The position numbers were made by a program, and so were the translations under genes. The notes below the pieces were generated by a model. The model ran no database searches, was not told where the DNA came from, and saw nothing but the letters and a program-made list of their open reading frames with translations. From NCBI GenBank assembly GCA_038329965.1, contig JBBQNN010000001.1:62001-126000 (forward strand): DNA of 64,000 nucleotides, given 5' to 3'. Every line of letters starts with the position of its first letter. Within the stretch, counting starts at the first letter, position 1. Positions 55,740-64,000 of this stretch are shown here, piece by piece. The DNA comes from QHCA01 sp003244095 (GTDB lineage: Bacteria; Actinomycetota; Actinomycetes; Mycobacteriales; QHCA01).

Positions 55740-56807
55740 TCAGGCCAGCCGCTCCGCCCCCGGGGGACCGGCGGTGGCCCGGACCACCAGCCGGGTCGGT
55801 AGGGAGATGGCGCGCGGTCTGCTGTTCGGGGCTGCGATGGCCGCGATGAGCAGGCTCGCCGCCGACCGGCCGAGCTCGGGGACCGGCTGGGCCACCGTGG
55901 TCAGATCGAGGAGGTCGGCCATCTCGTGGTCGTCGAAACCCACGAGCGACAGCGCCGCCGGGATCCGGATCCCGGCCCGCCGCAGGGTGCGCAGCGCGCC
56001 GAAGGCCACCTCGTCACTCTCGGCGAACACCGCGGTCGGGTGGGGCTGGCGGCACAGTAACTCGGCCATGGCCGACGCGCCGCCGTCCAGCCCCCATGGC
56101 GCCGCGGCCCGCCACTGCGGGTCGGGGTCGATGCCGGCCGCGCTGAGCGCGAACTCGTAGCCCCGGCGGCGGTCGTTCGAGGCGGTGAACGGAAATCCCT
56201 GCTCGACGGTGGAGGAGATCAGCCCGATCTCCCGGTGTCCCAGGTTGACCAGGTGGGAGACGGCCTTGACGGCACCTTCGACGTCGTCGATCCGCACGCT
56301 CCAGAAGCCCTCGGTGTCCGAGCCGACGAGGACGACCGGCACCTGCAGTCGCTGCAGTGCGTCGCATTCACGTTCGGAGAGCTCACCCGACAGGCAGAGG
56401 ACGGCGTCGACCCGGCGGCGCAGCGGCATCCGCTCGAAGAATCGGCTCCGCCCCGCCCCGTCGCCGAGGTTGTAGAGCAGCAGGTCCAGCCCGTGGTCGC
56501 GCAGCACCTGCCCTGCCGCCGCGACGACCCTGCTGTAGTACCACTGCGTGACCCGCGGGGTGATCACGCCGACCGTCGCGGTGCGACCGGTGGCCAGGCC
56601 GGAAGCGGCCGGCGACACGACGTACTGCAGGTCCGCGGCAGCATGGAGCACCCGGTCGCGGGTGGCGGTCGAGACGCTGGGCTGGTCCCGCAGGGCGCGA
56701 GAGACCGTGGCGGGGGAGACGCCCGCGCGAAAGGCGACGTCGGACATCGTCGCCGGGCGCGCGGCACCGTCAGGCGGCTCCGCCGGGGCCTGATCGGGCC
56801 GCGCCAA
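55740..56807 (-). CDS. LacI-family repressor of the sugar ABC operon
   Basis: About 355 residues. Helix-turn-helix MSDVAFRAGVSPATVSRALR with the hinge and TVGVITPRV linker, then a periplasmic-binding-like effector domain (AVLCLSGELSERECDALQRL, STVEQGFPFTASNDRRRGYE, GFDDHEMADLLDLTTVAQP). TTG 56807 or 56810 follows GAGGAGG closely; the first ATG (56747) would truncate the region before the helix-turn-helix. It is divergent from the importer, with a LacI-type operator between. Confidence 0.9.
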   Translation of the reverse strand: MARPDQAPAEPPDGAARPATMSDVAFRAGVSPATVSRALRDQPSVSTATRDRVLHAAADLQYVVSPAASGLATGRTATVGVITPRVTQWYYSRVVAAAGQVLRDHGLDLLLYNLGDGAGRSRFFERMPLRRRVDAVLCLSGELSERECDALQRLQVPVVLVGSDTEGFWSVRIDDVEGAVKAVSHLVNLGHREIGLISSTVEQGFPFTASNDRRRGYEFALSAAGIDPDPQWRAAAPWGLDGGASAMAELLCRQPHPTAVFAESDEVAFGALRTLRRAGIRIPAALSLVGFDDHEMADLLDLTTVAQPVPELGRSAASLLIAAIAAPNSRPRAISLPTRLVVRATAGPPGAERLA

Positions 56808-56854
56808 CAAGCCTCCTCTAATGCAGTCGTACACCGGTACCTCGCCCCGACTGC

Positions 56855-56868
56855 TGCAAACGTTTACA
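56855..56868. promoter_or_regulatory. LacI-family operator
   Basis: TGCAAACGTTTACA, palindromic around the central CG with one mismatched pair, the classic LacI-family site. It is placed between the repressor gene and the importer operon. Confidence 0.75.
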
Positions 56869-57026
56869 TCCATCTGCCGGGTTCACACTTTCCCGACCAC
56901 GGATTGAAACCCAATCGAGATGAAAGCCCTCTCACCTGAGTTTGGCCTTGCGGGGTTTTCGTGGCAAGGTGCGGACTGCATCGGCTGGCTGCGACCCAGC
57001 CCAAGGACGAGACCGAGGATGGTGGC

Positions 57027-58232
57027 ATGGCGAGCGTCGTTCTCGAAGGTGTTGGCAAGGTGTACGTCGACGGCACCCGTGCGGTGACCGATCTGAACCT
57101 CACCGCCGAGGACGGCGAGTTCCTGGTTCTCGTCGGTCCGTCCGGCTGTGGCAAGACCACCGCCCTGCGGATGGTCGCCGGACTCGAGGAGATCAGCGAG
57201 GGCCGCGTGGTGATCGGCGGCCGTGAGGTCAACCGGGTGCCTTCACGGGACCGGGACGTGGCGATGATCTTCCAGAGCTACGCGCTCTACCCGCACCTGA
57301 CCGTCCGGGAGAACATCGGCTTCGGCCTGTCGTTGCGCAAGGTGCCCAAGGCCGAGATCAAGCGGCGGGTCGACAAGGCGGCTGCGACGCTCGGGCTCGA
57401 CGAGTATCTCGACCGCAAGCCGCGCAACCTCTCCGGCGGCCAGCGCCAGCGGGTGGCGATGGGCCGGGCGATCGTGCGCGAGCCGCAGTCGTTCCTGATG
57501 GACGAGCCGCTGTCCAACCTCGACGCCAAGCTCCGGGTGCAGATGCGCGCGGAGATCGCCCGGATCCAGCGCGACCTCGGCGTCACGACGATCTATGTGA
57601 CGCACGACCAGACCGAGGCGATGACCCTGGGCGACCGGGTTGCGGTGATGAAGAAGGGCGTCCTGCAGCAGGTGGCCTCTCCGCAGGAGCTCTATGACCG
57701 CCCCAAGAACCTGTTCGTCGGCGGCTTCATCGGATCCCCGGCGATGAACATGGTCACCGGACGCTTCGAGCAGAGGGACGGTGGCGGGCTGCTGTTGCAC
57801 CTGGGCAGCCAGGCCCTCACGGTCGACGACGGCCTGCTCACCCGGCGCTCCGCACTGCGCGGCTACCTCGGCCGCGATGTGGTGGTAGGCATCCGCCCGG
57901 AGGACATGGAGGATGCCGAGATCGCTGGTGGAGACCAGAGCGGGATTCTGACCTGTACGGCCGACCTGGTCGAATCGATGGGTTCCGACGTCCTCGTACA
58001 TTTCGCCATCGACGCGGCCGGCGTGGTCACCGAAGACACGAAGGAGTTGGCAAAGGACGTGGGGGGTGATCTTGAGCCAGGGCCAGGTGGGAGCAAGACC
58101 ACGCTCGTCGCGCGCGTGAGTCCTCGGTCAGCCGTGGCTTTCGGGCAGCCGCTGCGGCTCCGGGTCGACACCGAGCGGCTGCACGTGTTCGATCCGCAGA
58201 CCGGTCTGTCGATATGGGCCGATCACCAGTGA
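57027..58232 (+). CDS. Sugar ABC transporter ATPase (MsmK/UgpC type)
   Basis: 401 residues. Walker A VGPSGCGKTTALRMVAGLE, Q-loop FQSYALYPHLTVREN, signature NLSGGQRQRVAMGRAIVREP, Walker B SFLMDEPLSNLDAKLR and H-loop YVTHDQTEAMTLGDR. The C-terminal regulatory TOBE/MalK-type domain follows (VVGIRPEDMEDAE). ATG 57027 start. First gene of a four-gene import operon. Confidence 0.94.
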   Translation: MASVVLEGVGKVYVDGTRAVTDLNLTAEDGEFLVLVGPSGCGKTTALRMVAGLEEISEGRVVIGGREVNRVPSRDRDVAMIFQSYALYPHLTVRENIGFGLSLRKVPKAEIKRRVDKAAATLGLDEYLDRKPRNLSGGQRQRVAMGRAIVREPQSFLMDEPLSNLDAKLRVQMRAEIARIQRDLGVTTIYVTHDQTEAMTLGDRVAVMKKGVLQQVASPQELYDRPKNLFVGGFIGSPAMNMVTGRFEQRDGGGLLLHLGSQALTVDDGLLTRRSALRGYLGRDVVVGIRPEDMEDAEIAGGDQSGILTCTADLVESMGSDVLVHFAIDAAGVVTEDTKELAKDVGGDLEPGPGGSKTTLVARVSPRSAVAFGQPLRLRVDTERLHVFDPQTGLSIWADHQ

Positions 58233-58243
58233 GGAGGAGTGGC

Positions 58244-59536
58244 ATGAAGCGTACAAGAATCGCTGCCGTACTGGCGATCGTCGCCATGGTGGCAGTAGCC
58301 GGGTGCTCGAAGAAGGACAACGCCAGCACCAGCACCAAGAAGGGCAGCCTGAAGGGCCAGACGGTCAGCGTCACGGCCACGTGGTCGAAGGACGAGCAGA
58401 AGAACTTCGAGGCCGTGCTCAAGGGCTTCGAGACCCAGACCGGCGCCAAGGTGCAGTACACCTCGGCGGGCGACCAGATCGCCCAGGTGCTCGGCACCGC
58501 CATCGCCGGCGGCAGCCCGCCCGACGTCGCCGTTGTTCCGCAGCCCGGACTGATCAAGCAGTTCCTGGACAAGGGGGCGGTCAAGGAGCTCCCCGCGGAC
58601 GTGCAGGCCGCCGTCAAGGCCAACTACGGCACCAGCTGGCAGCAGCTCGGGACGATCGACGGCAAGATGGTCGCCGTCTTCTTCAAGGGCGCCAACAAGT
58701 CCACGGTGTGGTACCGCACGGACGCCTTCAAGACCGCCGGTGTCCAGGAGCCGGCGACGTTCGACGACTTCACCAAGGTGCTCGGCACGATCCGCGACTC
58801 CGGCACCGCCCCGCTGTCCGTCGGCGGTGGCGACGGCTGGACCCTGACCGACTGGTTCGAGAACGTCTACATCCGGGTCGCCGGCGCGGACAAGTACGAC
58901 CAGCTCACCAAGCACCAGATCCCCTGGACCGACCAGTCGGTCAAGGACACGCTCAAGGTTCTCGGGAAGCTGTGGGGCGACAAGACGCTGCTCGCGTCCA
59001 ACCCGACCAAGACGCCCTTCCCGGACTCGGTCAGCCAGGTCTTCGGGACCAAGAAGGCCGCTGTGGTCTACGAAGGTGACTTCGTCGCCGGGGTGATCGC
59101 CGGCAGCACCAAGGCCAAGGTCGGGACCGACGCGAAGTTCTTCGCGTTCCCGTCGGTGAACGGCTCCAAGCCCGCGGTCGTCGGCGGCGGTGACGCCGCG
59201 GTCATGATGAGTAACACCCCGGCTGCCAAGGCGCTGATGAAGTACCTCGCCAGCCCGGAGGCCGCAAGCATCTGGGTCAAGCTCGGCGGCTTCACCTCTC
59301 CCAACAAGAGCGTCGACCTCGCCAGCTACCCCGACGACACGTCGCGCGCGATCGCCAAGCAGCTCGTCGAGGCTGACGTGTTCCGGTTTGACATGTCCGA
59401 CCTGGAGCCGTCAGCGTTCGGTGGCACGCCGGGCAAGGGTGAGTGGAAGGATCTGCAGGACTTCCTGGCAGCTCCGACCACGGTCGATGCGACCGCGGCG
59501 CAACTGGAGAAGGACGCCGCACCGGCGTACAAGTAA
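58244..59536 (+). CDS. Sugar-binding lipoprotein of the ABC importer
   Basis: 430-residue extracellular solute-binding protein (family 1). Signal MKRTRIAAVLAIVAMV with lipobox VAGC (C21). Typical segments are VTATWSKDEQKNFEAVLKGF, GGSPPDVAVVPQPGLIKQFL, GTKKAAVVYEGDFVAG and the MMSNTPAAKALMKYLASPEA block. The pattern suits alpha-glucosides or other oligosaccharides; the substrate is not shown by sequence. GAGGAGG lies before ATG 58244. Confidence 0.92.
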   Translation: MKRTRIAAVLAIVAMVAVAGCSKKDNASTSTKKGSLKGQTVSVTATWSKDEQKNFEAVLKGFETQTGAKVQYTSAGDQIAQVLGTAIAGGSPPDVAVVPQPGLIKQFLDKGAVKELPADVQAAVKANYGTSWQQLGTIDGKMVAVFFKGANKSTVWYRTDAFKTAGVQEPATFDDFTKVLGTIRDSGTAPLSVGGGDGWTLTDWFENVYIRVAGADKYDQLTKHQIPWTDQSVKDTLKVLGKLWGDKTLLASNPTKTPFPDSVSQVFGTKKAAVVYEGDFVAGVIAGSTKAKVGTDAKFFAFPSVNGSKPAVVGGGDAAVMMSNTPAAKALMKYLASPEAASIWVKLGGFTSPNKSVDLASYPDDTSRAIAKQLVEADVFRFDMSDLEPSAFGGTPGKGEWKDLQDFLAAPTTVDATAAQLEKDAAPAYK

Positions 59537-59567
59537 CACCTGACCAGCGAGGAGTGTTGAGGCCGCG

Positions 59568-60947
59568 ATGACCGAAGGGTCAACGACCGAGCCAGGTGCG
59601 GGATCCGTCGCTACCGCTGGCGGAGCAGCCTCGCTCGAACCACCCTCCGAGGTGCAGGACAAGCGCCTCGGAGGGTGGGGCCTCGCCTCACTCTTCCTTC
59701 TCCCCGCTCTGCTTGCCCTGGTGCTCTTCGTGGTCTACCCGACCATCTACACCCTGGTGCGGAGCCTGTTCAGCGACGACGGCAAGTCATTCGTCGGCAT
59801 CGGCAACTACACGACGATGTTCAGCCGTGATGCGACACTAACGGCGATCAAGAACAACGTCATCTGGGTCGTCGCAGCTCCGACGCTCGTCACCGCGCTC
59901 GGCCTGATCTTTGCCGTGCTCACCGAGCGCATCCGGTGGGCCACGGCATTCAAGTTCGTGGTGTTCATGCCCATGGCGATCGGCTTCCTCGCCTCTGGCG
60001 TCATCTTCCGTTTCGTCTACCAGATCGATCCCCACCAGGGCGTCGCCAATGCCGTCCTGGTGGGCATCCACGACACCTTCATCTCGCCGTCGGAGTACTC
60101 AGGCGCCCTGCCGAGGCCGAACGCCGGGGTAGTCACGCAGGGCGGCGCGTTTGTGCTCAGCCGACCGGTGAGTGCCGGCCAGCAGGCGAGCCTCCCGGTG
60201 GTGGGCCTGCCACCGACCAAGATCCCGAAGGCGGCCAAGCCGGCCCAGGCCCCTGTCTCGGCCAGGGCCGATGCGATCAGTGGGGTCGTGTGGCTGGACT
60301 TCACCCCCGGCGGTGGCGGCAAGCCCGGCGTGGTCGATCCCCAGGAGAAGGGCCTGCCGAACATGCGGGTCGAGGCGGTCTCAGGCGGCAAGGTGGTCGC
60401 CAAGGCCAAGGCGGACGACCAGGGCCGGTTCACCCTCACCGGGCTGAAGAGCGGTGGCACCTACCAGGTCCGGCTCGCCGCCTCGAACTTCAAGGCGCCC
60501 TACGGCGGCGTCGACTGGCTCGGCCCCAAGATCGTCACGCCGTCCATCATCGTGGCATTCCTGTGGATGTGGGCCGGCTTCGCCATGGTTCTCATCGGCG
60601 CCGGCCTCGCCGCGATCCCGCGCGACGCGCTGGAGGCCGCCCGGGTCGACGGAGCGACGGAGTGGCAGGTGTTCCGCCGGGTCACTGTCCCGCTGCTGTC
60701 CCCGATCCTGGTCGTCGTGCTCGTGACGCTGGTGATCAACGTGCTCAAGATCTTCGACCTGGTGTACGTGATCGCGCCAGGCGACGTACAGGACGACGCC
60801 AACGTTCTCGCGACGGAGCTGCAGCGGACGGCCTTCGCCGCGGAGCCGCAGCTCGGCCTGGGCAGCGCCCTCGCCATGTTCCTGCTGATCCTGGTCGTCC
60901 CGGCCATGGTGTTCAATCTTCGGCGATTCCGGCGGGAGCAGCGATGA
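59568..60947 (+). CDS. MalF-type ABC permease with a Cna-B-like insert
   Basis: 459 residues, longer than the usual 300-320. The normal permease parts are the first span (LASLFLLPALLALVLFVVYP), spans near 95-150, and after the insert spans from 325 with the EAA loop EAARVDGATEWQVFRRVTVP (356-375). Between about 152 and 323 lies an extracytoplasmic insert. Its second half (about 236-312) looks like a Cna-B/SdrD-B beta-sandwich: ISGVVWLDFTPGGGG, KGLPNMRVEAV, KADDQGRFTLTGLKSGGTYQ. It is analogous in position to the MalF P2 loop. It overlaps the next permease by 4 nt. Confidence 0.9.
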   Translation: MTEGSTTEPGAGSVATAGGAASLEPPSEVQDKRLGGWGLASLFLLPALLALVLFVVYPTIYTLVRSLFSDDGKSFVGIGNYTTMFSRDATLTAIKNNVIWVVAAPTLVTALGLIFAVLTERIRWATAFKFVVFMPMAIGFLASGVIFRFVYQIDPHQGVANAVLVGIHDTFISPSEYSGALPRPNAGVVTQGGAFVLSRPVSAGQQASLPVVGLPPTKIPKAAKPAQAPVSARADAISGVVWLDFTPGGGGKPGVVDPQEKGLPNMRVEAVSGGKVVAKAKADDQGRFTLTGLKSGGTYQVRLAASNFKAPYGGVDWLGPKIVTPSIIVAFLWMWAGFAMVLIGAGLAAIPRDALEAARVDGATEWQVFRRVTVPLLSPILVVVLVTLVINVLKIFDLVYVIAPGDVQDDANVLATELQRTAFAAEPQLGLGSALAMFLLILVVPAMVFNLRRFRREQR

Positions 60948-61855
60948 GCACGACGAACGAGACGACCACCGAACGGCCCGCTCCACCGGCCGAACCCGAG
61001 TTCCAGCGTGAGGGCGTGGGGCGCCGCATCGTCGGCTTCTTCTCCGGCGGTATCCCGCAGATCGTCCTACTGCTGGTGGCGCTGTTCTGGCTGATCCCGG
61101 GCGTCGGCCTGCTGGTTGCATCGCTGCGTCCCGAGTCGGCCAACAACACCGGCTGGTGGACGGCCTTCGCGCACCCGGATCAGTTCACGACGCACAACTA
61201 CACGCAGCTGCTGAAGAACAACACGATGATCTCCGCCTTCACCAATACGGTCATCATCACGGTGTCCACGACGATTCTCGTGGTGGTCATCGGGTCGATG
61301 GCCGGATACGCGTTCGCGTGGATGGAGTTCCCGGGACGCGACTGGATCTTCCTCATCGTCGTCGGCCTGCTGGCCGTCCCGCTGCAGGTGGCCCTGATCC
61401 CGATCGCGAAGTTCTACAACCTGGTCGGGTTGTTTCACACGTTGCCTGCGGTGATCCTGTTCCACCTCGGCTTCGGGCTGCCCTTCGCGGTGTTCCTGTT
61501 GCGCAACTTCTTCGCGGGGATCCCGCGCGACCTGCTCGAGGCGGCACGGATGGACGGCGCCACCGAGGTCCGGATCTTCATCCGGGTCATCCTGCCGCTC
61601 GGCCTACCGGCGATCGCTTCGCTGGGCATCTTCCAGTTCCTGTGGACCTGGAACGACCTGCTGGTCGGCCTCACCTTCGGCGGCTCGTCGGCCCGGCCGC
61701 TGACCGTCGCCATCAAGGAGCAGTTCGCGGCGTTCGGCAACAATATCGACGTGATCTCCTCAGCGTCGTTCCTGTCGATGATCGTCCCGCTGGTGGTTTT
61801 CTTCTCGTTCCAGCGCTACTTCGTTCAAGGCGTGCTGGCAGGTTCGGTCAAGTAG
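60944..61855 (+). CDS. MalG-type ABC permease
   Basis: 303 residues with about six spans. A cytoplasmic disordered N-terminus precedes the first span (GIPQIVLLLVALFWLIPGVG). The EAA loop is LLEAARMDGATEVRIFIRVI. ATG 60944 overlaps the stop of the first permease. Last gene of the importer operon; no glycosidase follows. Confidence 0.94.
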   Translation: MSTTNETTTERPAPPAEPEFQREGVGRRIVGFFSGGIPQIVLLLVALFWLIPGVGLLVASLRPESANNTGWWTAFAHPDQFTTHNYTQLLKNNTMISAFTNTVIITVSTTILVVVIGSMAGYAFAWMEFPGRDWIFLIVVGLLAVPLQVALIPIAKFYNLVGLFHTLPAVILFHLGFGLPFAVFLLRNFFAGIPRDLLEAARMDGATEVRIFIRVILPLGLPAIASLGIFQFLWTWNDLLVGLTFGGSSARPLTVAIKEQFAAFGNNIDVISSASFLSMIVPLVVFFSFQRYFVQGVLAGSVK

Positions 61856-62171
61856 CCGCAGCAACGTGGGCGTTGTCAGGTAGCAGGGGATCGGTCTGGC
61901 GCCGACTCGGCGGCCAGCCGGTCGGCTTCACGAACGGCGCAACTATGGGCAGGACAACCCGCCCGGACCGACTACGTGAGTCAGGACCACCGGACTTCTG
62001 CTGTACATGATGGCCACGAGCTGACGATAGTTGTTGTTCTCCCGTACCCACCGGGTCCCGGCATCGTCGGTCGCCGGTCTGTCTGTCGTGCAGATGGGTT
62101 CATGGCACTCCGCGGACCTGCGGTTCCTGTCCGCGGTGATCGAGAGCGGCGGCAAATCCTGCCAAGGGAGC
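61856..62171 (+). other. Non-coding gap before the glycosyltransferase
   Basis: 316 nt with no open frame I would call a gene. It contains one strong hairpin (62110-62136). Base composition is more even than in the flanking genes by eye. Confidence 0.5.
62110..62136 (+). promoter_or_regulatory. 8-bp hairpin upstream of the glycosyltransferase
   Basis: CCGCGGAC (62110-62117) and GTCCGCGG (62129-62136) with an 11-nt loop. There is no T run, and it lies 38 nt before the start codon. It could be a leader structure or a terminator of upstream transcription. Confidence 0.4.
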
Positions 62172-62174
62172 ATG

Positions 62175-63209
62175 ATGCGGATCGGCCTGATCTCATCACC
62201 CTGGGTGCCCGTGCCCCCGCCGGCGTACGGCGGGACCGAAGCCATCGTTGACCGCCTCGCGCGTGGTCTGATCGCCGCCGGACATGACGTTCTCCTGGCC
62301 GCGCCCGGCGACAGCACCTGCCCAGTGCGGCAAGTGACTCCCATCCCGGTTGCCGCCGACTATCAAACAGGGGAGGGCGAGGTGGAGTTGTCGTATGTCG
62401 TTAGGGCTTACGCTGCGATGGGCAGCGTCGATCTCGTCCACGACCATACGCTGGCCGGTCCGTTGTATGCGCGCCGACCGCCGGAGATTCCAATCGTCGC
62501 GACGAACCACGGGCCCTTCCACGGCGCCTTCGCCGACATCTATCGGGCTGCGGCACATAGCGCGTACATCGTCGCGATCTCGGCCCATCAGGCATCGACC
62601 GCCTCTGGCATCGAGATCGCCCGGGTGATCCACCACGGTGTCGATGTCGAGCACGTCCCGCTCGGGACCGGTCGTGGTGGCTACGCGGTGTTCCTCGGCC
62701 GGATGAGCCCCGACAAGGGCCCGAAGGAAGCCCTCGTCGCCGCCCGCGAAGCCGGCCTGCGGCTGGTCTTGGCCGGCAGGTGCCGAGGTCGTCTCGAAGA
62801 GAACTACTTCGCCGAGCATGTCGCGCCCCTGCTGGGCCGCAAGGCGGAATTCGTCGGTGAGATCGACGCCACACGGCGCTATGAGCTTCTCGGTGCGGCT
62901 GCCGTGCTGCTCAACCCGATTCAGTGGGATGAGCCGTTCGGCCTGACGATGATCGAGTCGCTTGCCTGCGGAACCCCAGTGGTGGCAACGCCGTACGGGT
63001 CGGTGCCCGAGATCGTCGAGCAGGGCATCACGGGATACATGAGTGCTGATCCGGCGCAATTGGTGACGGCGCTGCGGAAGGCTGGTCTGCTCGATCGGTC
63101 TGCTTGCCGGGAGGCAGCCGAGGATCGCTTCAGCACCGACCTGATGGTGGCCGAACATCTCCGGCTGTACGACGATGTGCTGAGCGGCCGGTGCCGGCTC
63201 AGCACGTGA
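62175..63209 (+). CDS. Glycosyltransferase family 4 protein
   Basis: 344-residue GT-B retaining glycosyltransferase. MRIGLISSPWVPVPPPAYGG (glycine-rich N-terminal loop with the GGTE that follows), NHGPFHG, AISAHQ, IHHGVDVE, VFLGRMSPDKGPKEAL and the donor-binding EPFGLTMIESLACGTPVVAT are typical of GT4. No membrane span. Adjacent in-frame ATGs at 62172 and 62175 follow AAGGGAG. Donor and acceptor unknown. Confidence 0.9.
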   Translation: MRIGLISSPWVPVPPPAYGGTEAIVDRLARGLIAAGHDVLLAAPGDSTCPVRQVTPIPVAADYQTGEGEVELSYVVRAYAAMGSVDLVHDHTLAGPLYARRPPEIPIVATNHGPFHGAFADIYRAAAHSAYIVAISAHQASTASGIEIARVIHHGVDVEHVPLGTGRGGYAVFLGRMSPDKGPKEALVAAREAGLRLVLAGRCRGRLEENYFAEHVAPLLGRKAEFVGEIDATRRYELLGAAAVLLNPIQWDEPFGLTMIESLACGTPVVATPYGSVPEIVEQGITGYMSADPAQLVTALRKAGLLDRSACREAAEDRFSTDLMVAEHLRLYDDVLSGRCRLST

Positions 63210-63262
63210 TTGGCGCCGGACGACGCAGATCACTAGCAGCGCCGATCGGTGCGTAAGGCCAC

Positions 63263-64000
63263 TCAGCCGCCGACGAGGCTCTGGGCCGCCCGGTGGCTGC
63301 TGGCCGCGAGCAAGTCGGCCCGGGCGAGGCTGTCGCCGGTCTGCTCATGCCACCACGCCTGGCCTTCGTCCGGCAGCGTGTGGATCGGGTCGAAGTACTC
63401 GTACCGCCGAGTGAGTGCCTCGGGGTCGATCTCCTCGATGCCGGTGCGGTAGTTCTTGGTCCAGTACGACACGCCGTGCACCTCGTCGTAGTCCTCCAGC
63501 TGGTGCACCCAGCGCTTGCCGACGTAGGGCACGTCGCAGACGATCCGCGGGGTCGCGAAGCCGGGCAGGTAGCCCATGATGCCGTGCTGCAGCGCTCTCG
63601 CCTCGCCCACCGACACCCGCCAGTGCTCGCTGTTCGGGATCATGTCGCACATGTAGAAGTAGTAGGGCATCACCGCGGCCTCGTCGAGCAGGGCGAAGCA
63701 GAGGTCCAGCAGCTGGGCCTCGGTGCCGTTGACCCCACGGAGCAGGACGCCCTGGTTGCGGACGTCGCGTACGCCCACCTCGAGCATCTTCTTCGACGCC
63801 TTGGCCACCAGTGGTGTCACCGACTGGGCGGCGTTGACGTGGGTGTGGATCGCCAGGTGCACGCCCCGCTGGCGGGCCGTGCCGGCCAGGCGTTCCATGC
63901 CGGCGACCACGTCGTCCTGTAGCCAGTGCTGCGGCAGGCCCATGAGGGCCTTCGTCGCCAGCCGGATGTCGCGGATGTTGTCGATCGCGAGCAGCCGGTC
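63263..64000 (-). CDS. Lysine 2,3-aminomutase family protein (partial, C-terminal part)
   Basis: The N-terminal part with the radical-SAM CxxxCxxC lies beyond the right edge. The visible part reads LQDDVVAGMERLAGTARQRG, then HTHVNAAQSVTPLVAKASKK, NQGVLLRGVNGTE, MPYYFYMCDMIPNSEHWRVS, and VGKRWVHQLEDYD, whose lysine is the likely PLP-binding residue. The end is RRYEYFDPIHTLPDEGQAWW plus a short tail. KamA interconverts lysine and beta-lysine. EpmB-type or other aminomutases are alternatives. Confidence 0.88.
   Translation of the reverse strand, partial: DRLLAIDNIRDIRLATKALMGLPQHWLQDDVVAGMERLAGTARQRGVHLAIHTHVNAAQSVTPLVAKASKKMLEVGVRDVRNQGVLLRGVNGTEAQLLDLCFALLDEAAVMPYYFYMCDMIPNSEHWRVSVGEARALQHGIMGYLPGFATPRIVCDVPYVGKRWVHQLEDYDEVHGVSYWTKNYRTGIEEIDPEALTRRYEYFDPIHTLPDEGQAWWHEQTGDSLARADLLAASSHRAAQSLVGG

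Noticed and set aside
1..64000. tRNA, rRNA, CRISPR arrays, phage genes or integrase attachment sites
   Set aside because: None found by eye: no T-loop/CCA-like cloverleaf, no regular spaced repeats, and no integrase or structural phage genes.

Overview
The window is high-GC DNA with GTG starts, 4-nt start/stop overlaps, mycothiol, F420-type and Pup-proteasome genes, so it comes from an actinobacterium (class Actinomycetes). I cannot place it to genus. From memory, the backbone follows the order of the Mycobacterium tuberculosis block Rv2089c-Rv2136c: uppP, phosphatase, DUF3090, SCO1664-family protein and mshC (3.2-7.4 kb); PAC2 and metH (14.7-19.2 kb); RecB-like nuclease, M50 protease, trmI, mpa, dop and pup (26.3-33.0 kb); prcB, prcA and pafA (37.9-41.0 kb); pafB, pafC, tatA, tatC and helY (42.9-50.5 kb); 5'-3' exonuclease and pepE/Q peptidase (51.8-54.1 kb). 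The 56-62 kb segment is a LacI-controlled MalFGK-type sugar importer. Partial genes lie at both edges: a RecD2-like helicase at the left and a lysine 2,3-aminomutase at the right.

Accessory segments interrupt this backbone and hold nearly all the broken genes. At 11.6-14.1 kb an S66 LD-carboxypeptidase gene is split by an IS110-family element of about 1.55 kb and carries a second, internal lesion. At 20.9-26.2 kb are a carboxymuconolactone-decarboxylase gene with a divergent SnoaL-domain ECF sigma factor, a decayed P-loop kinase and an FtsX-type ABC exporter. At 33.1-37.8 kb an island of about 4.8 kb separates pup from prcB, which are normally adjacent. It carries an MFS pump with a MerR regulator, remnants of HigA-like, YciI and YnfA genes, a HxlR regulator with two compensating frameshifts, and a second MerR operon.

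The most notable find is the non-coding part of the IS110 element (about 13160-13345, minus strand). It folds on paper into two adjacent large hairpins. Short segments in them match the target site and both IS ends, in the order expected for a bridge RNA (target loop first, donor loop second). The transposase gene next to it carries one in-frame TAG.

The window also shows a consistent promoter style: a TANNNT hexamer 6-8 nt upstream of the start codon, implying leaderless mRNAs. Two divergent gene pairs share overlapping -10 boxes with exactly 23 nt between start codons. The same rule points to a leaderless 11-codon ORF overlapping the start of mpa.

Functionally the backbone links protein quality control (Pup tagging by PafA, depupylation and deamidation by Dop, unfolding by Mpa, degradation by PrcAB), the PafBC DNA-damage regulators, Tat export, mycothiol synthesis and B12-dependent methionine synthesis. 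I saw no tRNA, rRNA or CRISPR array.
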